DNA of 64,000 nucleotides from Ancistrus triradiatus (lineage: Eukaryota; Chordata; Actinopteri; Siluriformes; Loricariidae). Below, in pieces: positions 11,829 to 23,298 of this stretch; the first letter of the stretch is position 1; every line of letters begins with the position of its first letter. Location of the stretch: the NCBI GenBank assembly GCA_025084515.1, contig JAJAGP010000431.1:62001-126000 (forward strand), read 5' to 3'. The position numbers and the translations under genes are program-made. The notes beneath the pieces are model-generated. The model ran no database searches. It was not told where the DNA came from and worked only from the letters and a program-made list of their open reading frames with translations.

Positions 11829-12978
11829 TCTCATGGAACTTCTCAGTCTGTGTCAGTCTCTCTCTCTGCATTAGATATCCCCTCCAACATATACTGTAAC
11901 CATCTATTCTAGTGTGTACTCTGTTAATCCTAAGGTTTTCCAAATTAATTGTAACTAAACCAGCCCCAAGAGTGGGATGAATAAGCTATCACATTATCAA
12001 GAGGGCACTGAACTAAATGTTTGCAAACATGTGCGAGACGGCTCCTTAAATTGAGACAGAGTACGCTATGCGGACTTGCTAATTCCTCCTCTCTCATCCC
12101 ATTCTTATCTGTGATTAAATAGTCAGGCCTGTTCATAACTGACGAGAGAGAGAGTGAAAGGGAATGTAGATAACCTCCTCCTCTCACCCTTTTCCATCTA
12201 ATCAAAGTTAGCCGTGCTGTAGCACTGAACACATGCGAGAGACGTAGCTCTCGATTGCCCACTGTCCCTGCAGCAATTACCGTTCTGACAGCTCCACAAT
12301 GGCTCTGTAATTATGGCACTCATATTTATCTGCTGAGCCCCCAGTCCGAGTACGGTTCACAGCGGCATGTGATACAGGCATCTACCCGCAGACGTGAAGG
12401 CTAATAAACTTTTAGCATCATTAACATGCAAAGATGACACGCTCTTTATTCCACAGAGTAAAACAAGCCCGACTATATTGGATCATCACAAATGGACAGT
12501 TTCAGACATACTGTATGAGGAATTACTTCTGAACCAGACAGTCCTCTTAAGTAAGCACCACCACTACACTTCCCGATACTGATTTAAGTAAATTTGAACG
12601 AGTTTTATGTCACTGATCCCCCAACTTGATTCTTACTGTTAGTGAGGCTTCAGGAGTGAAGATTGCTCACTTGCTGAGAATCCCTGATTTTGACGTACAT
12701 GGATGGGGTCGTCTATGTTGATGAGGGACTTGGGCTGAACCAGCACACTCGCTCTTAAAAGCACCTCCACTGATTGACTCACCTGATGAGATGGGAGATA
12801 AGAGTCTAAAGGAAAGCCAAGGTTGGCACATTTCTCATCTGATGATTCCTCCTTCCTGGCCCGTTCCTCATCTGATGAGATCAAAAATAGGACGTGATGA
12901 AGCTTTGGTCTGTCAAGCTACAAAATACGGGACATGTCTACTCAGAGGATCGGCTCAACGTTCAAAAAAATTCAATGC
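11829..12978. other. No gene seen
   Basis: Unrecognised. A 'ctcatctgatga'-like string recurs three times between 12778 and 12880, a small local repeat. Confidence 0.5.
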
Positions 12979-12995
12979 TATTTGTTCTAGTCAGT

Positions 12996-13216
12996 CTCTT
13001 CATTAGAATACAATCAGAAAATACAGGAAATTTGCATGCAGTATTAAAAAACTGAAGAAAAAAAAAAAACAGTGGAAAGTGTTTAGTGTGACCTCCCCTC
13101 ACACTTGAACAGCAGCAGCATCTGGAAGCCTCTTTGGGATGCCAAGACCCTTCTACAGTCCGAAGAAAGTTGGTCAGGAATGGTCTTTTTGAAAAGGTAG
13201 CAGCCTAAAAGCCACT
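12996..13216 (+). mobile_element. TcD copy 2, 5' half only
   Basis: It shares with the other TcD copies the 'ttagaatacaatcag' start, the 'cccttctacagtcc' block and the 'ggaatggtctttttg' block, then stops before the 3' half. A 17-bp direct repeat (12979-12995 and 13217-13233) flanks the fragment. Confidence 0.7.
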
Positions 13217-13233
13217 TATTTGTTCTAGTCAGT

Positions 13234-13920
13234 ATTTAATATATCCAACCATGACTCTTTTTCAAATACATTCATGACTGTTCCATTTTGTCATTTGTAA
13301 GAAGGGTTGAAACGCAATCAGAATGATTTTACGTCTCACAATGAAGGTTCTGTTATTGCCAGCGAGTAATGTGACATTTCCATACGTCCTTATCTTTTGG
13401 TGCAACAGAATGACTTGTGTCCTCAGAGAATTCCAGTCCAAGATAGTTGTCTACTGGTTATGTACATTACCCTAGAGATCTATCCTGTCTACATGTTTTT
13501 CATTTCATTTTCCACTCCTTTGAAGGCCAATAATTTTGGGCATTTAAATAGCAAGATGTCTTCTTTAAATGCATTTTCTACCTTTGTATTAGTACGGTGA
13601 ATCACTCATATTGAGATCTGTTTTGATGACCTTTAATTTTCTTTTGTCGAGCTGCTAGTAGCACATCTTTTGACTGAAAGAGAGGAAATACAGAGAGAAA
13701 ATGATTCTGGCTCGAAAGGAAATGTAGTTTTCTAGTAAAAGCTGTCTGTATAACCTGTATCAACACTACCACCAACTTGCTGCAAAAAGAGCAACTGTCT
13801 GATTTTATCCACATTTACATGTCTGGTAGACGGATGTACACGGAATTATGTCTCCAATCAGTCAGACTGAAATGTTATTGCTGTATTCCACATAATATGC
13901 AAATTATATGTAACACTCAT
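13234..13920. other. No gene seen
   Basis: Unrecognised AT-rich sequence. Confidence 0.5.
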
Positions 13921-13922
13921 AA

Positions 13923-14645
13923 CTAGAGACGCACCGACTGCAACTGTCTTTTTTTAAGTATATGATCGTTTGATTCCAATTGTATTTCCGTCTAAGAATT
14001 ATAGGTTAAATGACAGAAACAATTGCTAAAGAACAATATCAGTGCCTGTTGGCTTGTACCTAGCTCTATCCTCTCACTAGCTTTAGCTTTGTGGTGTTGG
14101 CCACAAAATATCAATCACTGCAACCTTGCTCAAATTGTTCTTCATTACAGCCTTGATACAAGCCTTTTACCAGTTAGTGCAAGAGTACAAGCAAAGACAC
14201 TGAACTGCAACTCACCCCACTCAGGTCACACTTTTACATAGACGGCAAGTCGTACATCACTACTGTAAGCCACTGAATGCACTAAAAACACACTTTTATG
14301 CTAAATCCCGATCATGAATGGTACAAGACTATTAAAAACATGCACTATGAGCTTTTATTAACTAATAGAAAGACATACACACACAAAACAGATCGAACAA
14401 ATGCACAAAAACCCGAAAACAAACAGCCAAATCGAGCCACGCACTAACTGTTGGGACAGGGAAACAATCACACGAGCGGCTGTTTAAAGCTCCATTGACA
14501 CATGAACTGAATTATGAATTGCGTTAGTCAAATCTGTTTTTGTGTGGCTGTGTTTATGCTGCTGTCAGCATCACAAGTACACAAGTATAAGCTAAATGTG
14601 ACCGGCACAGAATCGGTTATATAAGACTGATCTGATTCTGGTCTC
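13923..14645 (+). mobile_element. hAT-like non-autonomous element, copy 1
   Basis: The 5' end reads 'tagagacgcaccgac', a form typical of fish hAT termini. Internal blocks match the element at 45145-45925: 'cactagctttagcttt', 'tgtggctgtgtttatgctgc' and 'aaatgtgaccggcacagaa'. No transposase frame survives. The exact 3' boundary and an 8-bp target duplication could not be fixed by eye. Confidence 0.55.
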
Positions 14646-14679
14646 TACTGTACCACCCTCTTCTTGTCTTGTTCCTGTG

Positions 14680-14875
14680 TTACTGTGGTAGCCTAGTGGT
14701 TAAGATACTGGACTAAGGACCAGAAGGTCCAGGGTTCAAAACCCACCTCTGTCAGGCTGCTGCGGTTGGGTTCCTGTGCAAGGCCCTTATCCCACGATTG
14801 CTTGGATTGTAAGACTGTATCAATTCCAAGTTGCTCCAGATAACGGTGTCTGCTAAATGACATAAATATAAATGA
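14680..14875 (+). mobile_element. tRNA-derived SINE, copy 3
   Basis: Complete but more diverged copy: A box 'tagcctagtgg', B box 'ggttcaaaacc', and a 3' tail with several changes ('gttgctccagataacggtg'). Confidence 0.85.
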
Positions 14876-15329
14876 AATGTTAATGTTGGGTGCCAGTTTT
14901 TATTTCCAAAAGACTTGCAGTCACGATCTTTTTAATTCCCTTGAACTAAGAGAAAGTGTCAAGTTAACGTTTAGAAGTAGACAGCAGTTGAAAACTTTTC
15001 AATCAGAAATGATGCTGACTGCAGCTGTAACAAGCAGTACTACAGTGCACAGATCAGTCTGAGCACAAGACACTGAAATGAAGACTGGTGGGAGTCAATC
15101 ATATGATGATTAATTTCAGACAGTTGTATCTGTCTAAAATGCTGATACAATTTTTTAAAATAGTTTCTCACATTGAAATTAATGACTCCATTTACACCAT
15201 GTCATTTCATGCTTCAGGAGTATCAGGACTGTGACCTGACAGAGCTATGCCACCTGAAACCCACTGTGTAAATGCAAGCTAGATGCATTGATTTGAATCT
15301 GATTGCTCAAACCACTTCATGAAGAGGTT
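14876..15329. other. No gene seen
   Basis: Unrecognised sequence. Confidence 0.5.
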
Positions 15330-15984
15330 TGAGACGTACTGTAATTGTATATTAATGCATCAGTCTTTCCAAGATGCATCTGACTAATGAAGCCCCACAT
15401 GATGCTCTTCAACACAGCACCCGTCATCCATGATGTCTATCCATGGCCAGCCAAACAATCAGGGAGGACATGCAGCCATGGTGAACGTAAGAAACCTTTC
15501 ATTTTCATCAACAATTTGGACAGGTACCACTGTTCAAAAACAGGCTCACACCAGGTCTCTCTGCACTATCTCATATCCAAATTGATCTTTGCCCCATAGG
15601 TGCGCTTGCTACAGCCACAGACAGCATCACCGCTGTGTTAAACGTATTATAACACCTACCTTGTAACAAAGACGTGTTGCCAACTGTGGTCTGCCTGTTT
15701 TTTTTTTTTTTTTTTTATTAGTCAGCCCCCTTTTCCATTAACTGTGAAACTGACCACGTCAACCATCGCCAGATACTGATGGGGTGGCGGACCATTGTCT
15801 GCACATCAAGCACAGTATTGCAGGATGTTTGTAAATACTAAAGGACTGAACAGTAGAAAAACAAAGTTGTGTGAGAGGTTCTAAGAATAATTTTATAGGG
15901 ACAAAACTGATCTGAGAGACTACAGTGTTTACCTTTAGTTGTGAAAAGTGTTTTCCCAAAATGTTTCAGACATTATATTTCCAT
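15330..15984 (+). repeat. Segmental duplication block x1
   Basis: Matches 18465-18904 through ordered blocks: 'actgtaattgtatatta', 'ccaagatgcatc', 'gatgtctatcca', 'aaacaatcagg', 'ccttgtaacaaag', 'aactgtggtct'. In both places the block ends at the same foldback element. This copy carries an extra poly(T) run (15698-15716) and about 150 bp not in the other copy. Confidence 0.7.
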
Positions 15985-16795
15985 ATACACTCACAGATCA
16001 CTTTATTAGGTACACCTCCTTGTTTATACTCATTATCCATTTTCTCAATTCCTCTTATCATATAGATCCACTTTGTAGTTCTGCAATTACAAACTGTAGT
16101 ACATGTTTCTCTACATTTACTCTGTTTTCTCGAATGGTCAGGACCCCCACAGGACCAACACAGATCAAGTACAGTTTCGGTGGTGGATCATTCTCAGCAC
16201 TACAGTGACGCTGATGTGGTGGTGGTGTTGTGGATCAGACAGAAGAGTCCTGCTGGAGCTTTTAAACACCTCGGTATCACTGTTGTGCCGAGAACAGTCC
16301 ACCAACCAAAAATGTCCAGTCACTAGCATCCTGTAGGCAGCATCCTGTGAGCACTGATGAAGGATTAGAGGATGGAACACAACCTGTGCAACAACAGATG
16401 AGCTACTGTCTCTGACTTTACATCTACAAGGTGGAGCAATAAGGTGACTGTGTGTAACAGAGTGCATAGAGAGTGAACACTGTTTAAAAACTCTAAGCAC
16501 TGCTGTGTCTGACCCAATTATACCAGCAAAACACACACCAACACACCACCATGTCAGTGTCACTGCAGTGCTGAGAATGATCCACGACCCAAATATTACC
16601 TGATCTATGGTGGTTCTGTGGGGGTCCTGACCATTAGGGAACATAGTAAAGGGGACTAAAAGTATGCAGAGAAACAGATGGACTACAGTCTGTAATTGTA
16701 GAACTACAAAGTGCATCTATATGGTAAGTGGAACTGATAAAATGGACAATGAGTAGAAACAAGTGTACCTAATAACATGATCGGTGAATGTATAT
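15985..16795. mobile_element. Foldback-type MITE, full length
   Basis: Arms of roughly 260-300 bp are inverted copies of each other. The 5' end 'cactttattaggtacacc' pairs with the 3' end 'gtacctaataacatgatcgg', and both arms carry 'tagttctacaattacagac'-type and 'tggatcattctcagcac' blocks. The loop (about 16260-16490) is unique. No transposase is present, so it must have been mobilised in trans. This family is common in fish. Partial copies lie at 18070 and 18905. Confidence 0.8.
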
Positions 16796-16883
16796 TATTA
16801 TATTATGAGCACTCCATACACAATTTTAGGCTTTGGCTTTACGTTGGTTCATTTGCTTTGTTATCACACTGACATGTAGCTGT

Positions 16884-17080
16884 GGGACTGTGGTAGCCTA
16901 GCGGGTAAGGTACTGGACTATGACCAGAAGGTCCAGGGTTCAAACCCCACCTCTGCCAAGCTGCCACTGTTGGCTCCTTGAGCAAGGTCCTTAACCCACA
17001 ACTGCTTGGATTGTAAGACTGTATCAATTGTAAGTTGCTCTGGATAAGGGCGTCTGCTAAATGCTGTAAATGTAAATGTA
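16884..17080 (+). mobile_element. tRNA-derived SINE, copy 4
   Basis: Nearly intact copy with A box (tagcctagcgg), B box (ggttcaaacccc), the common body and a 'tgtaaatgtaaatg' tail. It lies just outside the foldback element. Confidence 0.92.
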
Positions 17081-18065
17081 GCTGAAAAAAAGCTTTCAAT
17101 CAAAAATTGAGGAAAACCTTGACTTTTTGCTACTGAATATTAAAGTACAGATCAACTGTTTGGTATGTTTCCATAATGGAAAGAATGGAACGCAGACAGT
17201 GTTTTTGCGTAATTTATTTAACTCCGAGATTAACCGAGATTAACAGCACAACATATTGGAGTGGAACAAGTTGAAATTTTACAGATGTTCACAAACATAC
17301 AAATGCTGAATGTGTTTGCTCAGGCAGTAACCACCTTCTCAGAATTAAGTTGTGCCTCTACATTTATAGATATTATATGATCAGCCTGATATGGTTTTTA
17401 TTTAGTTCTTTTTAACATGGACAGCTGCCTATGGTTGTATACAGCAGTTTTTTTAAAGCAGGGTGCCGAGAACTTGGGGACTGAACTTTGTTTGGCTATT
17501 GTCAGTCATTGTATACCTATGGCCAAAAAGTGTAGGCACAAATCAGGTTTTTTGGTTGAACAGAGGTACAGAAAGCCCTGTAGCTGGAGAAGATAGACTG
17601 CCGGGTCAGATGAAGTCTGGCCCAAGACAATATATAACATCACCAGACAAGAAACACAGGGCAAACTTCCACAGTTCTGTACCAAAACTTCAAGTGTATT
17701 TGAAAGACTTCTACTGAGATCTGTGTGTGCAATTAATGCTTCGAAACTGGAAAAAAAAAACTGGCACAATAACAGGCACTGTTGCTTTTAGGTCTGAAGA
17801 GAACACTTCAAGCTGTCATGTAGCTTTCATAGTGAATAAAACTGTAGAAACATTGGGGACAGAAACAAGACTATAAATAGAAACACCAAGATGACGCAGA
17901 AACAGTCTAATTAAGGTTTGGGTGAATCAACTTAAATAGCTGTGCTAGAGCTGCAATGTTCAGCAGGCCTATTTAAGTTGTTCACTTGAATAGCAAGCAG
18001 CATTTTATATTTGTGCAATAATGTAACTCATATCAGTGCACGGTACTAAAACACCAGCGTGGTAA
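17081..18065. other. No gene seen
   Basis: Unrecognised. An 84-codon frame at 17463-17717 has no known domain and an overlapping frame on the other strand. Confidence 0.5.
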
Positions 18066-18904
18066 GTGATCACTTTATTAGGTACACCTCCTTGTTTCCA
18101 CACCATTGTCCATTTTATCACATCCTCTTACCGTATAGATGCACTTTGTAGTTCTACAATTACAGACTGTAGTCCATCTGTTTTTTGGCATACTTTGTTA
18201 GTCCCCTTTACTCTCTTCTCCAATAGTCATAACCTTCATAGGACCACCACAGATCAGGTACTATATGGGTGGTGGATCATTCTCTGTGCTTACACACCAG
18301 TGTGGTAAATTATATGGTAATGGCCTGACTTGACCACAGTAAGCAACTGGTACACGATGCAAAGCTTATAGAGGCAAAATTGTAAACCTAAACAAGAGTT
18401 TTGTTATTGACTGGTCCTAAATATTGACTAATTGAATTGTAATCCAAATTTACATCATGTTCATACTGTAATTGTATATTAAACAAGTGTAAATGCATCC
18501 ATCTCTCCAAGATGCATCCAACTAACCAAAACCCCATCGACGACATTGCACTCGTGATGTCTATCCACGCATGGGCAGCGAAACAATCAGGAACGAAATG
18601 CAGACATGTTGAATGCCTGAAACATTTACATTTTTATCGGACAGGCACCACAGTTCAAAACAATAGGCTCCCACTAGGTCTCTTTACTCTATCTCATACC
18701 CAGTCACAGTCAGCATCACCACGCATTAAACATCTACCTTGTAACAAAGGCATGTTAACTGGTAACTGTGGTCTCCCTGTTGTGTTTATTGTCAGCTCCC
18801 TTTTCTATTGATTGCGAGTCTGATCGCTTTAACCAGCCAGTTATTGTTTGGGTGGTGGAAACAGTGTTTTCCCACAATATTCCATACAATATATGACCAT
18901 AAAC
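18066..18904 (+). repeat. Tandem duplication unit 1 (about 840 bp)
   Basis: The unit has three parts: a foldback-MITE fragment (18066-18300), a block y with 'atggtaatggcctgacttga' and 'caaagcttatag' (18300-18465), and block x2 (18465-18904), homologous to 15330-15984. The MITE plus y parts recur directly after it at 18905-19290. Confidence 0.75.
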
Positions 18905-19290
18905 ACTCACTGATCACTTTATAAGGTACACCGCCTTCTTTCTACACTCATTGTCCATTTTATCAGTTCCACTTACCATACAGATGCACTTTGTAGTTCT
19001 ACAAATACAGATTAGTCCCCTTTACTCTGTTCTCTAATGTCCTAACAGGACCCTCTCAGATCAGGTACTATTTGAGTGGTGGATCATTCTCTGTGCTTAA
19101 ACACCAGTGTGGTAACGTACATGGTAATGGCCTGACTTGACCACAGTAAGCAGTTGGTACATGACACAAAGCTTATAGTGGCAAAAATCTAAACCTAAAC
19201 TAGAACTTTGTTATTAATTGGTCCTAAATATCTGGACTAATTGAATTGCTCCCATGCAGATTTACATTATGTTCATACTTCATTCTGTCC
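18905..19290 (+). repeat. Tandem duplication unit 2 (partial)
   Basis: Repeats the MITE fragment and block y of unit 1 in the same order and orientation ('ggtggatcattctctgtgct', 'atggtaatggcctgacttga'). Similarity ends about 19290 ('ttatgttcatact'). Divergence is visible but modest, and both units share the same truncated MITE, so the duplication post-dates MITE decay. Confidence 0.75.
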
Positions 19291-21424
19291 AGCAGTCATA
19301 ACCATAGCAGCAGACAATTTAATAGTGCAGCAAATGTTATGATGGTACAATCAGTCTTTAAAAGCTGGTCCTGTAGGAAAAGCCTATTTCCAGATTCTTC
19401 CCTGAAAGAAGATGAAATAGAGTCTGACACCAGGGGCAAACTAAACATGCCGTGTTCCCAAAATAACGCTCGGTGAAGGCAGATGACTGCGGGTGTAGCC
19501 CTATTAATTTGTATCATTTCAGGAGTGAAGTGTTATCATTCCAGTTCAAGTAATTAAAACATCACTCTGCCTGGATTGCTCTTTTCCCTCTCTCCATTGC
19601 CCACGCAGGGTTTGGTCTCCAAAGCATCAGCACATAACAAACCAATTTCCTTATATCAGCTTATATTCATATTTGATTCTGCCGCATTGCTGATGGGAGT
19701 TGGAACAAGGTCTCAATACACAGAAATCTAAATAACATTAAGGCGCCTGCCGCAAACCTCATTTATAATCCAATGCCTCAGCTGAATTTCATTACTTCTT
19801 TTTTCCTCATGTCATTGCTCAGTGAACATAAGGGAAAACTGCACATAATAAAAGTACATCAGCATGAATTTAAAGAGGATGAGTTGTCACCAAATACTTC
19901 CATTGATGCACTCGCAAATCGGCCATCCTCATGTTAAAGCAGAGTTAAAGTACATTACAATGAGGTAAACATTACATTATGCCCACTTTCTATATGCTGT
20001 ACTCGTCTGAGCTTCGAAGTTCGCACGTGTGTACGTTTGTGCTGCTTTCTGATTTTTATGTGAATTGTAAAGATCCTGTAAGCGTACCATGAAGCTGCTT
20101 TGGTCAGTTGTTGAGCCAGTTCTCCAGTCGCAGCACAGCTCTGACAATCCTGAGCAGATTTTACAAGCCTGTAATCTAGCAAGCTGCCAGACCAAAACTG
20201 CTGGGCATGCAGCAAACTCGGATGCGATTGTGGGCAGACATTCTTTGTGCTGCATGCCAGCATCAGACAACAAACAGGGCCAGGAATATCATGCCAATCT
20301 TAGCATCTGTAGATCATCTGGTTTAACTTTTTCCGTTTACTTGAATATGGTGCTGTGTTTTCATGCGATAAAAATATTCCAAAGCAGTCTTTAAAATTAA
20401 TATTATTACATGCAGGAATGGCGATATCAGCCCATTAAAGACTATAATCAGTAAGACCAGGCTGATTAACATGACTATTACAATTATTACCATTATTATT
20501 ATGATTATGGTGACGATACTGATCATTAATCTAATTATTAGCAGAAAAATTCCATATGCCATGCATGTGAAGGCCTCGTCATTTTTCTGATATGGGTACA
20601 TTCCAAATGTTCAACCGGATAATTTGAACGAGGCAATACTGACATTTAATAGACCCGAAGTGTCGTATATGTCACCTTAATTTATGGGTTGTTGCTCATG
20701 TTCCATGGTAGGCAGACTGGTCAGGTAATATCTATGTTAATGTTAATCTTATTAAAACAGTCATGGAATATCATGTGTGTGCAGATTCATGTCCTTTTTT
20801 TACCCACAGTGATTTTTTTATATACTAAACCATGGTATCATCATATCACACTGTGGTGGTACGTCACCCAAGTGCTGAAGTGTTACAAATTTGCCAGCAC
20901 AACACGCCTACACAGAAGTGAATACAAGTACCTTATAAAAGAAAACTGCAGCTGCAAACAGAGACAATGAAGTTGTTTGCTATGAGTGGTGACTGGTAGA
21001 CGTCTCTGGTGGGAACATCTGGTGATGTACTTGGTGAGGTGTGGCCAGCCTGCAAACTGTTAGAGACAGATGCGTGGGCTTTGGGACAGAGATAAATCAT
21101 TAATCAGGTGCCTGAACACAACAACAGAGCAGAGTCCCATTTGCTTAGTGATTCAGACCATCCAATATCACATGATGCTTCCAGACTTGTATTATTCGTT
21201 ATTATTTTTTTAAATTCTAAAATATTTTTAATAATAAAATCTAAAATATATATGGCTGTCATGAAAAAATGACAGGTAGACCCCAACACCGTGGGGATCC
21301 ATTCTGACAAATCCATCATAATTTGAATTTATTGTAAACTGAGGAGTACTGAGGAGTGAATTTATTGTAAACTGTACAGTCCAAACTCATTATGTCGCCC
21401 ACATCTGTTTCATGGCTATTTTTG
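19291..21424. other. No gene seen; long low-repeat stretch
   Basis: No recognised repeats. At 19955-20394 both strands hold open frames of about 100 codons over the same bases, without domains. This is one of the largest stretches here free of visible transposons. Confidence 0.45.
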
Positions 21425-21860
21425 GTGAGAGGAGTGTTTGGCGACTTTGTTTGGCGAAAAAAATAGACAAAGTGACATTCATATCTGATGCTGACATGAT
21501 GTGTTTTACTGAGCAACACGCGTGATCGTACAATCACATTTACAAGGTACATGAACATGTACGCACATGTACAGTTTCTATTCATTTACATAAATTTGAG
21601 AAATAGTCCTTGATTGACGATTGTTTGTGTGATGCCAAGCGCATGAAGTCCAGTCTGTGATGAAAACAGCAAAATCAGGATAAGGCAAGTCTATTTACTC
21701 CACCTCCTTCTTGGTAACATCACCGGGCAGTTATTTCCAGCGTTACAAATCTAGACTCCTATTTCGTTGAATGGGGCGTCGCAAGTTTAAAGTAGGATTA
21801 AAGTGCCAGCTACCAACGGTCTGAAACTTGGTGGCTTCACAGGGTAGCATTTAACTGCTG
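21425..21860 (-). repeat. Dispersed repeat, inverted partner of 1-465
   Basis: The reverse complement matches the window start: 21797-21852 with 8-58, and 21430-21625 with 285-465. The family is not recognised. The sequence continuing to about 21930 ('gatggtggctttcacaggg') may belong to the same repeat. Confidence 0.7.
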
Positions 21861-22877
21861 ACAAGACATTCGTCACATTTTAAGCTTGGCGAGGATGGTG
21901 GCTTTCACAGGGGGTGAGAGATGAGGTTGGCGAAACAAGGGGTGGGTGGGGGAGATAAGGTTAGACTGTATACTGTATATATACTGTGTATATACATATC
22001 CAACCTTAAACATGTTTGAAACACTTACATTAACCCACAATTGGGCAAAACCATTAACATAAGGCTTATTTTTAATAAGGCACTGAATACTTCATGTAAT
22101 TTAATGAATAACGTAATGAAAGTGAAAAACAAAAACGATTATGTTTCACAACCGCGGCTTTTCCTCACTACATTTCCCAGCACTCATCACTCCCCACATC
22201 ACACAGTGCCAAGTTCCTCATTTAGGAGTGCATCAGAGTATCATTACACTTGCCTGGGGAAAAATCTAAATTCAAAATTCGGAATACAGTTTCTGCTGAA
22301 TGTGTATTTACTGTATGTGTATTATCATATTTCCATCGTAAGTTTAGGGCTGTCACAATTATTACATACTCGTTTAAGCGCAATTATTTAAGACAATTAA
22401 TTAATAGAAAGTATCACAATTATGTAGGGCTACAGTCATTTTCCACAGTTGGTAGATTTTTGCAACAGGCAGAAGTGGGTGAATTGGGTGTACTGGGTAG
22501 AAGTTTGTATAAAAGAAAGCAGGAAATGCATTCATTGAGACCTAATGGGGATAACAAAAGCAACAAAGTTTGAACTTCTAACTTGGTGCTGTAACAGGTT
22601 TAAAGAGCAGTGCTGAATAATGTTGGTGTCTTTGTAGCTGTGTAGGTAATTCTATATTTGTGGCATGTATGCTAGCAGAATGGGTTTTTCGCTGCTCTTT
22701 TGTCATGCTTTGCATTTTTATTTTGGTATATTTGTAGGCATGTGTGTGAGTTTTTGGGTGCACATCAATACGGCAGTAATCAGTATTAGCTGCTAATCAA
22801 ACATGGCTAGTAAACAAGATGGTTGTTCAGTCACTTTAGGTTTGTACTTCATTAGTTGCGTTCAATGAACAGCAATT
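21861..22877. other. No gene seen
   Basis: Unrecognised. Open frames at 22041-22573 overlap in two frames and lack domains. Confidence 0.5.
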
Positions 22878-22895
22878 ATTCATATGATAGCTTAT

Positions 22896-23280
22896 CTTCT
22901 TCTTCTTCTTTTAGCTTCTCCCTTTATCAGGGGTTGCCACAGCGAGTTAAATGTTTCCACCTCACCCTGTCCTCCACGTCCTCTACTGTCACCCCAACTC
23001 CCTGCATATCTTCATTTACCACTACCATATAACTCCTCTTTGGTCTTCCTCTCCGTCTCTTGCCTGGCAGCTCCATCGCCAACATCCTCCTACCAATATA
23101 TCCACTATCCCTCCTCTGCACATGTCCAAAGCATCTCAGTCTTCCCTCTTGAATTTTGTCTCCCAATTTTCCAACCTGTGCTGTCCCTCTGATGATCTTA
23201 TTCCTAATCCTGTCCACCCTAGACACTCCTAAAGAGAACCTCAACATCTGCCACCTCCAGCCCTGCTTCCTGTCTCTTTG
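22896..23280 (-). mobile_element. 5'-truncated RTE LINE with 18-bp target duplication
   Basis: The minus strand encodes the C-terminal end of an RTE-type reverse transcriptase. Motifs include RFSLGVSRVDRIRN, GKLGDKIQEGRLRCFGHV and GKRRRGRP. The 3' end is a short (AAG)n run, as in RTE elements. A perfect 18-bp direct repeat (22878-22895 and 23281-23298) flanks it, so both ends are defined and only the last 385 bp were inserted. Confidence 0.92.
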
Positions 23281-23298
23281 ATTCATATGATAGCTTAT

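Noticed and set aside
16165..16716. 183-codon open frame on the minus strand
   Set aside because: Lies wholly inside the foldback MITE and arises from its inverted arms; no protein family is recognised.
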